7,393 nucleotides of DNA from Chloroflexia bacterium (GCA_025927935.1 JAICKM010000342.1:1-7393); one strand, 5' to 3'; numbered from the stretch's first letter, positions 1-6,485 are shown. Notes: a model not told the origin generated them from the letters alone. Made by a program: numbers and translations.

Positions 1-887
1 CTGGCATCCAGCACCTCACGCACGGCGCCGCTCACCGTGAATCGCAACTCAACATACTCGTCAAAGTTCACATCATAGCGGATATTGCAGGTGTCGCAGT
101 GGGCCGTTAATTCCAGGTCCGCCAGGTTACTGACCTGAGCCTTCGCCACCCGGCAGTTGGGGCACAGCACATCCCAATGCAGGTCCAGCAGCCCGGCCTG
201 GGTGGCATACAGGAAGAGGCGCAACGCCTGCATGCGGTCGATGCCGCAGCGGGCGGCGAACACGAAGGGACGCATGTTGGTCACTTCGTCGTCGGGCGCC
301 GTCGCCAGGTGGGCGATGAGCCGGTCGGCCAGCCCCGGCGGCAGATTGGGCGCGCGCAGATCACGCGCGCGCTGCTCCAGGGCGCGCTTGTGCAGATCGG
401 GCGGCAAGGGCGGCGGGAATACCGTGCCGGCCCGGCGCCGGTAGCGTTCGGCGAAGGTGCGATAGAGGCGGCTCACCCGCGTGAGCGTGTAGACGCCGAA
501 GACGAAAAAGGCGCCGGCGCGGCCCAGGATGTTGCTGGGGACCACTTCGGCCCGTAACTCAACGGCGCTGCGGTCGGGACCCAGAGGCCGGACTGTCGTA
601 ATCACGTCGATGGACTTCAGCGGCACGCCTTCAAAAACCCGATGCACGCTGAAATAGCGGTTATGGACCCATTCAAACGGATGCTCGTACCAGTGAATCG
701 GTATACCAAGAAGCTTCGCGTCGGCGCGCAATGCCGGGTGGTCCTGGGGATCGCGTGTCGCCTGGAACCGGGCCTTAGGTAGACCGGTGCTCCGCTCCAC
801 GCGATCGGTCATGGTGGCCGCGTCAAAGAAAGCCTCCGCAGGCATATCGAGGATCATGCGGCGCACTAAGCGCAATGGTCTGGACAT
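1..887 (-). CDS. Probable class III adenylate/guanylate cyclase, N-terminal part (SRPBCC-like + DUF5939-like zinc ribbon), partial
   Basis: This is an open minus-strand frame with no stop from ATG 887 to the window edge, giving 295 complete codons that begin MSRPLRLVRRM. GAAGAG lies 7 nt before the ATG and supports the start. Residues about 10-155 look like an SRPBCC/START-type fold (IHWYEHPFEWVHNRYFSVHR, then alternating strand-like segments). Residues about 160-295 resemble the DUF5939 region found in front of class III nucleotide cyclase domains. It contains a zinc-ribbon pattern, CPNC at 242-245 and CDTC at 264-267, followed by NFDEYVELRFTVS. In such proteins the catalytic cyclase domain follows and makes cAMP or cGMP from ATP or GTP; here it would lie beyond the left edge, so catalysis is inferred. 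There is no signal peptide or membrane segment, which suggests a cytosolic protein. The gene lies 92 bp downstream of the histidine kinase on the same strand. The frame and zinc ribbon are certain; the family call is from memory of related sequences. Confidence 0.72.
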   Translation of the reverse strand, partial: MSRPLRLVRRMILDMPAEAFFDAATMTDRVERSTGLPKARFQATRDPQDHPALRADAKLLGIPIHWYEHPFEWVHNRYFSVHRVFEGVPLKSIDVITTVRPLGPDRSAVELRAEVVPSNILGRAGAFFVFGVYTLTRVSRLYRTFAERYRRRAGTVFPPPLPPDLHKRALEQRARDLRAPNLPPGLADRLIAHLATAPDDEVTNMRPFVFAARCGIDRMQALRLFLYATQAGLLDLHWDVLCPNCRVAKAQVSNLADLELTAHCDTCNIRYDVNFDEYVELRFTVSGAVREVLDA

Positions 888-940
888 ACGCGAACTCTTC
901 TTCCCCAGCCGGCCACGAGAGGACGGGCCACTGCGGTGAT

Positions 941-957
941 TGCTATACTACATAGCA
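941..957. promoter_or_regulatory. Perfect 6-bp inverted repeat, candidate operator upstream of the cyclase gene
   Basis: TGCTAT (941-946) and ATAGCA (952-957) are perfect inverted arms around ACTAC. The dyad lies 54 bp before the cyclase ATG, between the kinase stop and the cyclase start. Read on the minus strand it contains the -10-like strings TAGTAT and TATAGC, but there is no good -35. That would suit an activator-dependent or repressor-controlled promoter. No U-run follows in either direction, so an intrinsic terminator is unlikely. Confidence 0.4.
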
Positions 958-979
958 CGCACAAGCCCGGCGGCTAGAT

Positions 980-2767
980 TTACTCCGCCGGCGCCCCGGC
1001 GTGATAGAGGGGGAGGCGCACGGTAAACGTACTACCCGGCCCTTCCCGCCCGGCGGCCGCCACAGTGCCGCCGTGCAGGGTGACGATCTCTTTCACCACA
1101 TACAACCCTACGCCCATCCCGCTAATGCGTTGCGTCGCCGGGTCTTCGGCGCGGTAGAAGCGATTGAAGAGGTGCGCCAGGGCGTCAGGCGGGATGCCGA
1201 TCCCCTGGTCCGCGACGATGACCACGGCCTGGTCCGCATCGCATTCCAGGCGGACGCTAATCGTGCCTCCGTTGGGGCTGTACTTGACGGCGTTTTGCAA
1301 CAGATTATACAACACCTGCTCCAGCCGTAGCTCATCGCCGAGAACCAGCACAGGGGCCTCGGTCAGGCGGGCCAGGAGCGTATACCGCTCGAAGGCCGGA
1401 CTCATCTCGTCCAGCAGCCGGTCGAGCAGGCCGTTCAGATCGACCACATGGTGCTCAATGCTAAGCTGGCCGGTTTCGATGCGCGAGAGATCGAGCAGCG
1501 AGATCACCAGGCGATGCAAGCGTAGCGTCTGCTGGATCAGCAGTTGCAGGGTGCGCGCATCGCGGGGGTCGGTCCGGCCCTCCAGGGCGGCGCGCCGCTG
1601 GAGCAACTGGGCGGAAGCCAGCACCGAGGTCATGGGCGTTTTTAGCTCGTGCGAGGCAATGGACAGGAAGTGATCGCGCACGCGCAAAGCTTTCTGGGCT
1701 TCCTGGTAGAGCCGGGCGTTGTCTACGGCCAGGGCCGCCCGCCGGGCGATGTCTTCGGCCAGGGTAAGATCCTCGGCGCCGTAGGGAACGCGGGTCGCCG
1801 TGCCGACAAAGGTAAGCAAGCCGAGCGTGCGGCCACGTGCCGCCAGCGGCACGACCATACAGGAGCGGGGATGCAGCACCCCGAACAGACGCCGGATCTC
1901 GGCATTGTGCATGCCGGCGGCGACTATACTCGCGGTCACGTCGGGGTAAAGCCGCGGCCGGCCAGTACGTAGTACCTCCCACACGGGATCGTTGGTGTTG
2001 GCGCTCGGCGGAAACTGGCGGCGAAACTCAGCCACGAGGTGCGCCTTGTCCGGGTCCACATGCGTGGTCGTCACGTAACGCAACGAGGCGTCGTCTTCCA
2101 CCATGTCGAGGCTGCAATAGTCGGCGAGGTAGGGCACCGCCAGCCGCGTGACCAGGGCCAGGGTCGTATCGTAATCGAGGGAAGTCGCCAGGAGATTGCT
2201 CGCTTCGGCCAGGAAGAGCAGACGGCTCTTGGCCGCTTCGGCGAGCACCAGGGCCTGGTCGCGTTCGGCCAGCAAGGCGTCCTGGGCGGCCATAGCGGCG
2301 CGCAGTTCGCCTGTCCGCTCAGCCACCGTGGTTTCGAGTTCGGCGGCGTGACGGGCGAGCGCGGCCTGTTGTTCCTCCACTTGCCGGCTCAAGTGGCGCA
2401 TCTGGATGGCCCGGCTCAGCGAGGCGACAAAGTATTCCGAGTCGAGCGGCTTCTGGATAAAGTCATAGGCCCCCGCGCGTAACGCCTGCATCACGAACTC
2501 CCGCTCACCGTAGGCAGTAATCAACAGGATGGGCGTGGTGGGCCGCCGGGCGCGGATCGCGGCCAGCAACTCAAGGCCACTCATGTCCGGCATGCGAATA
2601 TCGCTGATGATCGCGTCGTAGTCGGTGGCGGCGACCCGGTCGAGGGCAGTGGAGGCCGAATCCGCGGTATCCACCGTGACCCAATCCATCCAGAGCCGCA
2701 TGAGCTTGGGGAAAGCCAGCAGCAGGGTGGGATCATCGTCGACGATCAGGACATGGGGTGTGCTCAT
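980..2767 (-). CDS. Hybrid response regulator / GAF-domain sensor histidine kinase (REC-coiled coil-GAF-HisKA-HATPase)
   Basis: The protein is 595 aa and soluble, with no membrane segment. Residues 1-120 form a receiver domain: acidic cluster DDD at 10-12, phospho-acceptor D56 in SDIRMPDMSG, T84, and K106 in QKP. Residues about 125-185 are a heptad-rich coiled coil. A GAF domain spans about 188-355 (PRSCMVVPLAARGRTLGLLTF near its end). HisKA carries H373 in ASHELKTPMTS. The HATPase domain has an N-box with N492 (QVLYNLLQNAVKYSPNGG), a G1 box DQGIGIP at 520-526, a G2 box GMGVGLYVVKE at 550-560, and GST at 578-580. All residues needed for autophosphorylation and receiver phosphorylation are present. 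The ligand sensed by GAF is unknown. I chose ATG 2767 because GAGGTG sits 4 nt upstream and translation begins directly on the receiver strand (STPHVLIVDDD). An upstream in-frame TTG at 2872 would add 35 unlikely residues and has no Shine-Dalgarno sequence. The cyclase gene follows on the same strand; no separate output regulator is in the window. Confidence 0.93.
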   Translation of the reverse strand: MSTPHVLIVDDDPTLLLAFPKLMRLWMDWVTVDTADSASTALDRVAATDYDAIISDIRMPDMSGLELLAAIRARRPTTPILLITAYGEREFVMQALRAGAYDFIQKPLDSEYFVASLSRAIQMRHLSRQVEEQQAALARHAAELETTVAERTGELRAAMAAQDALLAERDQALVLAEAAKSRLLFLAEASNLLATSLDYDTTLALVTRLAVPYLADYCSLDMVEDDASLRYVTTTHVDPDKAHLVAEFRRQFPPSANTNDPVWEVLRTGRPRLYPDVTASIVAAGMHNAEIRRLFGVLHPRSCMVVPLAARGRTLGLLTFVGTATRVPYGAEDLTLAEDIARRAALAVDNARLYQEAQKALRVRDHFLSIASHELKTPMTSVLASAQLLQRRAALEGRTDPRDARTLQLLIQQTLRLHRLVISLLDLSRIETGQLSIEHHVVDLNGLLDRLLDEMSPAFERYTLLARLTEAPVLVLGDELRLEQVLYNLLQNAVKYSPNGGTISVRLECDADQAVVIVADQGIGIPPDALAHLFNRFYRAEDPATQRISGMGVGLYVVKEIVTLHGGTVAAAGREGPGSTFTVRLPLYHAGAPAE

Positions 2768-2895
2768 AGCGCACCTCGTGGGGAGTGTGGGTACGAATAA
2801 GCCGTGTGGGACAGGGGCGCAGCCTCCGCGGTTGGCTAGCCCCCGGCAGGGATGGTGGCGGCACCCACGCAAGCGACCGGGCGCCGATATGGACC

Positions 2896-2924
2896 ATTAT
2901 AGCATAATCCGCAACATATGTGAC
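2896..2924 (-). promoter_or_regulatory. Sigma70-type promoter of the histidine kinase gene
   Basis: Read on the minus strand, GTCACA (2924-2919) is followed by 17 nt and a consensus TATAAT (2901-2896). TGC directly precedes the -10, which makes it an extended -10. Transcription would start near 2889, giving a leader of about 120 nt before the ATG at 2767. The promoter sits between the yrdB-family stop and the kinase, so the kinase is probably transcribed independently. Two palindromes, ACATATGT (2914-2921) and ATGTGACAT (2918-2926), overlap the -35 and could bind a regulator. Confidence 0.7.
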
Positions 2925-2955
2925 ATAGTAGCAAAGATGAAGCTGTTATGATTGC

Positions 2956-3297
2956 TTACTGCTGATCCCAGAGCTGGGCGAGCGCCAGGTTGATCACGAC
3001 CACCACCCCGAACACAGTGGCCGGCACCGGCTGGCCGGCGACCGCCAGGGCCGCGGCGGCCAGCGCAAAAATCACCAGTTTCAGCACCAAAAGCGCGGGT
3101 ATAGGCAGTCGCGTCCGCGATGCGGGCGCGGCGAACCGGCCCCACACCAGGGCCATCAGCAGCGGCGCGCCAATACCTAGCACGACCGCCATGATCGGCC
3201 CGCTGCTCACCTGGAAGCCCCAGTAGGCCAGCGCGGCCAGCGCACACAACTCCAGGAGGAAGCTCAGACCCAGGTTCACGGATTTGAGTGTCTGCAC
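2956..3297 (-). CDS. YrdB-family (DUF2568) small integral membrane protein
   Basis: The protein is 113 aa and starts at GTG (3297), with AAAGAG 8 nt upstream. The opening NLGLSFLLELCALAALAYWGF, a mid-protein GIGAPLLMALVWGRFAAP, and a last helix VFGVVVVINLALAQLWDQ follow the pattern of the Bacillus YrdB/DUF2568 family, and the length matches that family. Four hydrophobic helices can be seen at about residues 9-29, 34-52, 66-87 and 92-109, with a basic loop (SRTRLP) between the second and third. It should therefore sit in the cytoplasmic membrane. The family has no established biochemical function and none is proposed here. It lies 142 bp after tgt and 188 bp before the kinase, and no convincing promoter is visible in front of it, so read-through from tgt is possible. 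Confidence 0.78.
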   Translation of the reverse strand: MQTLKSVNLGLSFLLELCALAALAYWGFQVSSGPIMAVVLGIGAPLLMALVWGRFAAPASRTRLPIPALLVLKLVIFALAAAALAVAGQPVPATVFGVVVVINLALAQLWDQQ

Positions 3298-3336
3298 TGC
3301 TGTCGCTCTTTCTGCCCTATGCTTCCGAGGGGCGGC

Positions 3337-3357
3337 GGGCCGGTTTCCAACCGGCCC
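3337..3357. repeat. Perfect 9-bp GC-rich hairpin in the tgt-yrdB intergenic gap, probable dispersed REP-like element
   Basis: GGGCCGGTT (3337-3345) and AACCGGCCC (3349-3357) are perfect inverted arms around a TCC triloop, followed by CCTACA. The stem is strong, but neither strand has a following U-run, so it does not look like a standard intrinsic terminator. Hairpins of this style, with a flanking CCCCTAC, are common dispersed repeats in some Chloroflexota genomes; that link is from memory. In an mRNA reading through from tgt it could also stall polymerase or protect a 3' end. Confidence 0.5.
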
Positions 3358-3439
3358 CTACACCGCAAAATTAGCGTGGCTGCCTGCTTGAGGTACGGCA
3401 CGGAGGGCACGCGCCGGCCTGAGCCGCCGGGGCGGGGAC

Positions 3440-4621
3440 CTACGCCCGCCCGTGCGCGACCAACCAGCGAGCGCGCTGGTCGCGGGCCACTTCAGGGTCG
3501 CTGGGCTGATACGCGGCCAGGAAGGCGGCTTTGGCTTCATGGAAGCTGCCGTCGAGTATGCTCCGGCGGATCTCGCCGGCCAGGCGAACCAGGAAGCGCA
3601 CGTTGTGGATGCTGTTGAGCCGGTAGCCCAGCAGTTCCTTGGTGCGGAACAGGTGATGCACATAGGCTACCGAGAAGTTTTGGCAGGTCCAGCAATCGCA
3701 GCCTGGCTCAATCGGCTCGTCCAGGCGGGCGAAGCGCGGACTCTTGATCGGCAGGCGGCCGTGGCGGGTCAGCAGGGCGCCGTTGCGGGCCAGGCGGGTG
3801 GGCAGCACACAGTCGAACATGTCGATGCCGCGATCCACGATCTCCCAGAGGTCTTCGGGCGAGCCGACGCCCATGAGGTAGCGCGGCTTCGTGGCGGGCA
3901 GGAGAGGCGTGGTGACTTCGAGCATCTCGTGCATCAGCGCCTTGGGTTCGCCCACGCTGAGGCCGCCGACGGCATAGCCGGGAAAATCGAGATCGGTCAG
4001 GAACTGGGCGCTCTCGCGGCGCAACTCCGAGTAGACTCCCCCCTGCACGATGGCGAAGAGGGCCTGGCCGGTGGGGCCATGCGCCTGCTTGCAGCGCGTG
4101 GCCCAGGCGTGGGTGCGGCGCAACGCCTGGCGGTTGTAGGCTTCATCGCTGGGGTAGGGCGTGCATTCGTCCAGCACCATCATGATGTCGGCGCCGATCT
4201 GCTCCTCTAGCTGCATGACCTTTTCGGGCGTGAAATAGTGGCGCGAGCCGTCGAGGTGGGACCGGAAGGTGACGCCGTCGTCGTCCAGTTTGCGGTTGTG
4301 GCTGAGGCTGAAGACCTGGAATCCCCCGCTGTCGGTCAGCATGGGGCCGGGCCAGCGCATGAAGCGGTGCAGCCCGCCGAACTCGGCGATCAGATCGGCG
4401 CCGGGCCGCAGGTAGAGATGGTAGGTGTTGCCGAGCACACAGGTCGCGCCCAGTCGCTGCAAGTCGTCGGGGCCGAGCGCCTTGACGGAAGCCTGAGTGC
4501 CGACGGGCATGAACAGCGGAGTCAGGCACTCGCCGTGCGGCGTCTGCAAGCGCCCGGCGCGCGCCGCCGTGCCGGGCAGCGTTGCTTCCACCGTGAAGCC
4601 GAAGGGGGTTGATTCCGTCAT
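3440..4621 (-). CDS. tgt: Queuine tRNA-ribosyltransferase (tRNA-guanine transglycosylase)
   Basis: The protein is 393 aa, close to the usual bacterial length. Tgt replaces guanine at position 34 of tRNA-Asp, -Asn, -His and -Tyr with preQ1 during queuosine biosynthesis. Family motifs are intact throughout: TPLFMPVGTQASVKAL at 34-49, the acid/base aspartate D97 in LTDSGGFQVFSL, D151 in the substrate pocket (MMVLDECTPYP), GGLSVGE at 219-225, and nucleophile D270 in MFDCVLPTRLARNG. The C-terminal zinc site is complete: C308, C310 and C313 (CDCWTC) plus H339 in NSIHN. I chose ATG 4621 because the family fold begins right after it. The in-frame GTG at 4705 would start almost at the transcription start and add 28 unrelated residues. 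The nearest Shine-Dalgarno sequence is GGAGG at 4637-4641, 15 nt from the ATG, which is unusually far. A good promoter lies upstream, so tgt need not depend on padR transcription. Confidence 0.96.
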   Translation of the reverse strand: MTESTPFGFTVEATLPGTAARAGRLQTPHGECLTPLFMPVGTQASVKALGPDDLQRLGATCVLGNTYHLYLRPGADLIAEFGGLHRFMRWPGPMLTDSGGFQVFSLSHNRKLDDDGVTFRSHLDGSRHYFTPEKVMQLEEQIGADIMMVLDECTPYPSDEAYNRQALRRTHAWATRCKQAHGPTGQALFAIVQGGVYSELRRESAQFLTDLDFPGYAVGGLSVGEPKALMHEMLEVTTPLLPATKPRYLMGVGSPEDLWEIVDRGIDMFDCVLPTRLARNGALLTRHGRLPIKSPRFARLDEPIEPGCDCWTCQNFSVAYVHHLFRTKELLGYRLNSIHNVRFLVRLAGEIRRSILDGSFHEAKAAFLAAYQPSDPEVARDQRARWLVAHGRA

Positions 4622-4643
4622 AAGGTGCGCTCGTTTCCTCCCA

Positions 4644-4660
4644 CCGCCCCTGCCGGGCGG
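4644..4660 (-). other. Hairpin directly upstream of the tgt ribosome-binding site
   Basis: On the minus strand CCGCCC, loop GGCAG and GGGCGG form a 6-bp GC stem that ends 2 nt before GGAGG (4641-4637). It lies in the roughly 90-nt tgt leader. It may only shape access to the ribosome-binding site; no known riboswitch was recognised in this leader. Confidence 0.4.
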
Positions 4661-4718
4661 GGCATAAAATATCCGCGGGGGCAGGAGCGCCGCCGCGGCC
4701 AACACGTACTTCGCCCTC

Positions 4719-4748
4719 AGTATAACAAAGCCCGCGCCGGGTTGTCAA
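4719..4748 (-). promoter_or_regulatory. tgt: Sigma70-type promoter of tgt
   Basis: The minus strand reads perfect-consensus TTGACA (4748-4743), an 18-nt spacer, then TATACT (4724-4719), one mismatch from TATAAT. The predicted start is near 4712, giving a leader of about 90 nt before ATG 4621. The promoter lies inside the padR-tgt intergenic gap, which indicates tgt is its own transcription unit. Confidence 0.78.
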
Positions 4749-4772
4749 AGCGTGTCAGCACCTATCGGGCGG

Positions 4773-5378
4773 TCAGGACTGCGCATCCGAGCCATCCAGG
4801 CGGGCGAGGTCGTCCAGCACCGTCTCGATCCAATGCACCATGAGATCATGGTAGGCAATGCCGCGCCGCACCGTTGCGGTGGGCAGGCTGCGATCCTGGC
4901 CGAGGGCCTGTTGCATTGCGCGCAGGCGTTCGCCGCGGCGCTGGTGACGCCCGCGGTACTCCTGGAGCATCCGGGTCAGGGTTGCGGTCGGTAGGTACTC
5001 GCCGAAGAAGACGGTCAGCACGAGTGGCGAGTGCAACAGTTCATCGCGCGGCTCGTCGGTGGCCCAGGCGGCCAGCCAGGCCGCGAACGCGGCGCGCCCC
5101 GCCGCGGTCAGCCGGTAGGGCCGGCGCTCGCGCGGGCCGCCCTCGCCGCTGTCCTCGATCAGGCCCGTCTGGGCCAGCCGCCCCAACTCCAGGTAGATCT
5201 GGCTGCGGGTGACGTTCCAGAACCGGCAGATGGAATCTTGCGCGGCCTCGTAGATCTGCCAGCCTGTCATAGCATCGGACTCTCCAGCGCCCGCCATCCA
5301 GGGCGGCCTACCCAGGTGCAGCAGCCCAAGCACACAGGCGGCAGTGGCGTTCAAGTTGTCTGTTTCCATCTTAGGCAT
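4773..5378 (-). CDS. PadR-family transcriptional regulator
   Basis: The protein is 201 aa. Residues about 10-105 form the PadR winged helix: ACVLGLLHLG, then MTGWQIYEA (the family's GYEI-like helix), the recognition-helix stretch VTRSQIYLELGRLAQTGLIE, and the wing ending in RRPYRLTAAGRAAFAAWL. Residues about 112-190 look like the C-terminal helical dimerisation region of longer PadR proteins (LLHSPLVLTVFFGEYL, then MLQEYRGRHQRRGERL, then YHDLMVHWIETVLDDLARL). A loop of about ten residues (PPWMAGAGES) is inserted before the second helix. I chose ATG 5378, with AAGGG repeats just upstream; ATG 5369, three codons later, is a possible alternative. A longer frame back to TTG 5438 runs upstream of the promoter and is rejected. 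The gene is divergent from the alpha/beta hydrolase, as is common for PadR repressors and their targets. The inducer is unknown. Confidence 0.92.
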   Translation of the reverse strand: MPKMETDNLNATAACVLGLLHLGRPPWMAGAGESDAMTGWQIYEAAQDSICRFWNVTRSQIYLELGRLAQTGLIEDSGEGGPRERRPYRLTAAGRAAFAAWLAAWATDEPRDELLHSPLVLTVFFGEYLPTATLTRMLQEYRGRHQRRGERLRAMQQALGQDRSLPTATVRRGIAYHDLMVHWIETVLDDLARLDGSDAQS

Positions 5379-5403
5379 GACCCCTTCCCTTTTGCTCAAA
5401 AGT

Positions 5404-5428
5404 AGTATACAATATTTCCTGTCGGAAT
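5404..5428 (-). promoter_or_regulatory. padR promoter -10 with adjacent dyad in the divergent padR-hydrolase region
   Basis: TATACT lies on the minus strand at 5409-5404, about 26 nt before the padR ATG. No good -35 is found 16-18 nt upstream. Just upstream are TTCC (5416-5419) and GGAA (5424-5427), which form a short dyad across the spacer/-35 area, and a second GGAAT lies at 5442-5446, 18 bp from the first. A repressor bound here could shut off padR and also the hydrolase. No convincing plus-strand promoter for the hydrolase was found in the same 103 bp. Confidence 0.5.
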
Positions 5429-5470
5429 GACCGTCCAAAATGGAATATTAGCCGCGGCCTATAGCAAAGC

Positions 5471-5476
5471 AGGAGG
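5471..5476 (+). promoter_or_regulatory. Strong ribosome-binding site of the alpha/beta hydrolase
   Basis: AGGAGG, a full Shine-Dalgarno match, is 5 nt before ATG 5482 and fixes the start codon of the hydrolase. Confidence 0.85.
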
Positions 5477-5481
5477 CAGCC

Positions 5482-6375
5482 ATGCTTACCGTTAGCGCAC
5501 CGCAAGTAGGACAAAGCATCCGCCTGCCGGATGGGCGGAGGCTGGGCTATGGGGAGTTTGGCGATCCGGCGGGGACGCCGGTGGTCTTCTTCCACGGGTG
5601 GGGCGACTCCCGGCTCACGCGGCACCCCGATGATGCGCGCACCGCGGCGCTCGGCGTGCGGCTGATTACGGTGGACCGGCCGGGCACCGGCATCTCGGAC
5701 TTTCAGCCGGGGCGCACGTTGCTCGATTGGCCCGCCGACGTGGCGGCGCTGGCCGATGCGCTGGGCCTGCGGCGGTTCGCGGTGTTCGGGCACTCGGGGG
5801 CCGGGCCGCACACGCTAGCCTGCGCGTACAAGATGCCCGACCGGCTCACGGCTGTCGGGGTCGTTTGCGGCTTCGCCCCTTTCGACCGGCCGTCGGCCAC
5901 AGCCGGGATGCGCAAGGACATGCAACAGTTTATTCCGCTGCTGCGGCGCATGCCCTGGCTTACCACGTTGTTCTTATCTTCCCTGCCACGGGAGTACCGG
6001 CGCGATCCCGACAAGGCGTTCGAGAAGCAGTTCGGGCACGATTTGCCGGCCTCGGATTTGCAGATGCTGGCGCGCCCGGAGATCCGCGCGAACGTGCTGG
6101 CGGGCGCCGTCGAGTCGCTACGGCCGGGGGCGCGGGGGATGGCCCACGAAGCGCGGCTGCTCTTCGCCCGGCCATGGGGCTTCCAGCCCGCGGACATCCA
6201 GGCGGAGGTGTGGCTGTGGTATGGCGGAGCGGACGTAATCGTCCCACCGCAGCAGGGCGAGTACCTGGCGCGAGCGATCCCGCACAGCCATCTGACCATC
6301 TACCCAGAGGAAGGTCATATGGTGCATATCACGCACTGGGCCGAGATTTTACAGACTCTTGCGACGGCCAATTGA
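5482..6375 (+). CDS. Alpha/beta hydrolase fold protein
   Basis: The protein is 297 aa. It shows a classic alpha/beta-hydrolase layout: strand pair RLPDGRRLGYGEFGDPAGTP at about 14-33, oxyanion HG at 38-39 in VVFFHGWGDSR, and the RPGTG turn at 66-70. The nucleophile elbow is GHSGAG, with S105. A lid-like helical region spans about 135-235. The acid is D251 in WYGGADVIVPP and the catalytic histidine is H279 in PEEGHMVH. The catalytic Ser-Asp-His triad is therefore complete, and the protein should be an active esterase, lipase or related hydrolase. The substrate cannot be read from the sequence. There is no signal peptide, so it is probably cytosolic. It is the sole gene of its transcript in view and is divergent from the PadR regulator, which is the likeliest controller. 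Confidence 0.92.
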   Translation: MLTVSAPQVGQSIRLPDGRRLGYGEFGDPAGTPVVFFHGWGDSRLTRHPDDARTAALGVRLITVDRPGTGISDFQPGRTLLDWPADVAALADALGLRRFAVFGHSGAGPHTLACAYKMPDRLTAVGVVCGFAPFDRPSATAGMRKDMQQFIPLLRRMPWLTTLFLSSLPREYRRDPDKAFEKQFGHDLPASDLQMLARPEIRANVLAGAVESLRPGARGMAHEARLLFARPWGFQPADIQAEVWLWYGGADVIVPPQQGEYLARAIPHSHLTIYPEEGHMVHITHWAEILQTLATAN

Positions 6376-6398
6376 AACTGCCGCGCACGAGATAGGCA

Positions 6399-6453
6399 GA
6401 GGTGGCGCATTGACAGCGCACATCGTAAGGACCGGCGTACTATGCGCCACCTC
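6399..6453. repeat. 12-bp perfect inverted repeat downstream of the hydrolase
   Basis: GAGGTGGCGCAT (6399-6410) and ATGCGCCACCTC (6442-6453) are perfect inverted arms with a 31-nt loop, 23 bp after the hydrolase stop. A second perfect pair, AGGACCGG (6428-6435) and CCGGTCCT (6457-6464), starts inside that loop and ends beyond the right arm. The two stems are therefore alternatives or interlocked. There is no U-run. It may be an mRNA 3'-end structure, a mobile-element relic, or part of a dispersed repeat. Confidence 0.6.
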
Positions 6454-6485
6454 CGCCCGGTCCTGCCCTGCGTTGCCCAGAAACT

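Noticed and set aside
157..557. Plus-strand open frames of 95 and 126 aa
   Set aside because: They lie antisense to the cyclase N-terminus, whose minus-strand frame has a clear zinc ribbon and family-like sequence. The plus frames are low-complexity Arg/Ala/Gly-rich shadows.
963..974. Terminator after the kinase (AGCC-GCCG-GGCT on the minus strand)
   Set aside because: The 4-bp stem has no U-run after it and is too weak to call.
2768..2872. 35-residue N-terminal extension of the kinase from a TTG codon
   Set aside because: There is no Shine-Dalgarno sequence and the residues are unlike a receiver domain. ATG 2767 has GAGGTG and starts right at the domain.
4622..4705. 28-residue N-terminal extension of Tgt from a GTG codon
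   Set aside because: It would start about 7 nt from the predicted transcription start, and the added residues match nothing in the Tgt family.
4725..4742. Terminator after padR (CCCG-GCG-CGGG followed by CTTTGTT, minus strand)
   Set aside because: The stem is only 4 bp, the U-tract is broken, and the element falls inside the spacer of the tgt promoter.
5379..5438. 20-residue N-terminal extension of PadR from a TTG codon
   Set aside because: It would begin upstream of the padR -10 at 5404-5409 and so would not be in the transcript.
5371..5811. Minus-strand frame of 146 aa across the padR-hydrolase junction
   Set aside because: It overlaps the divergent promoter region and the start of the hydrolase, and its composition (Pro/Arg/Ala-rich) is that of an antisense shadow.
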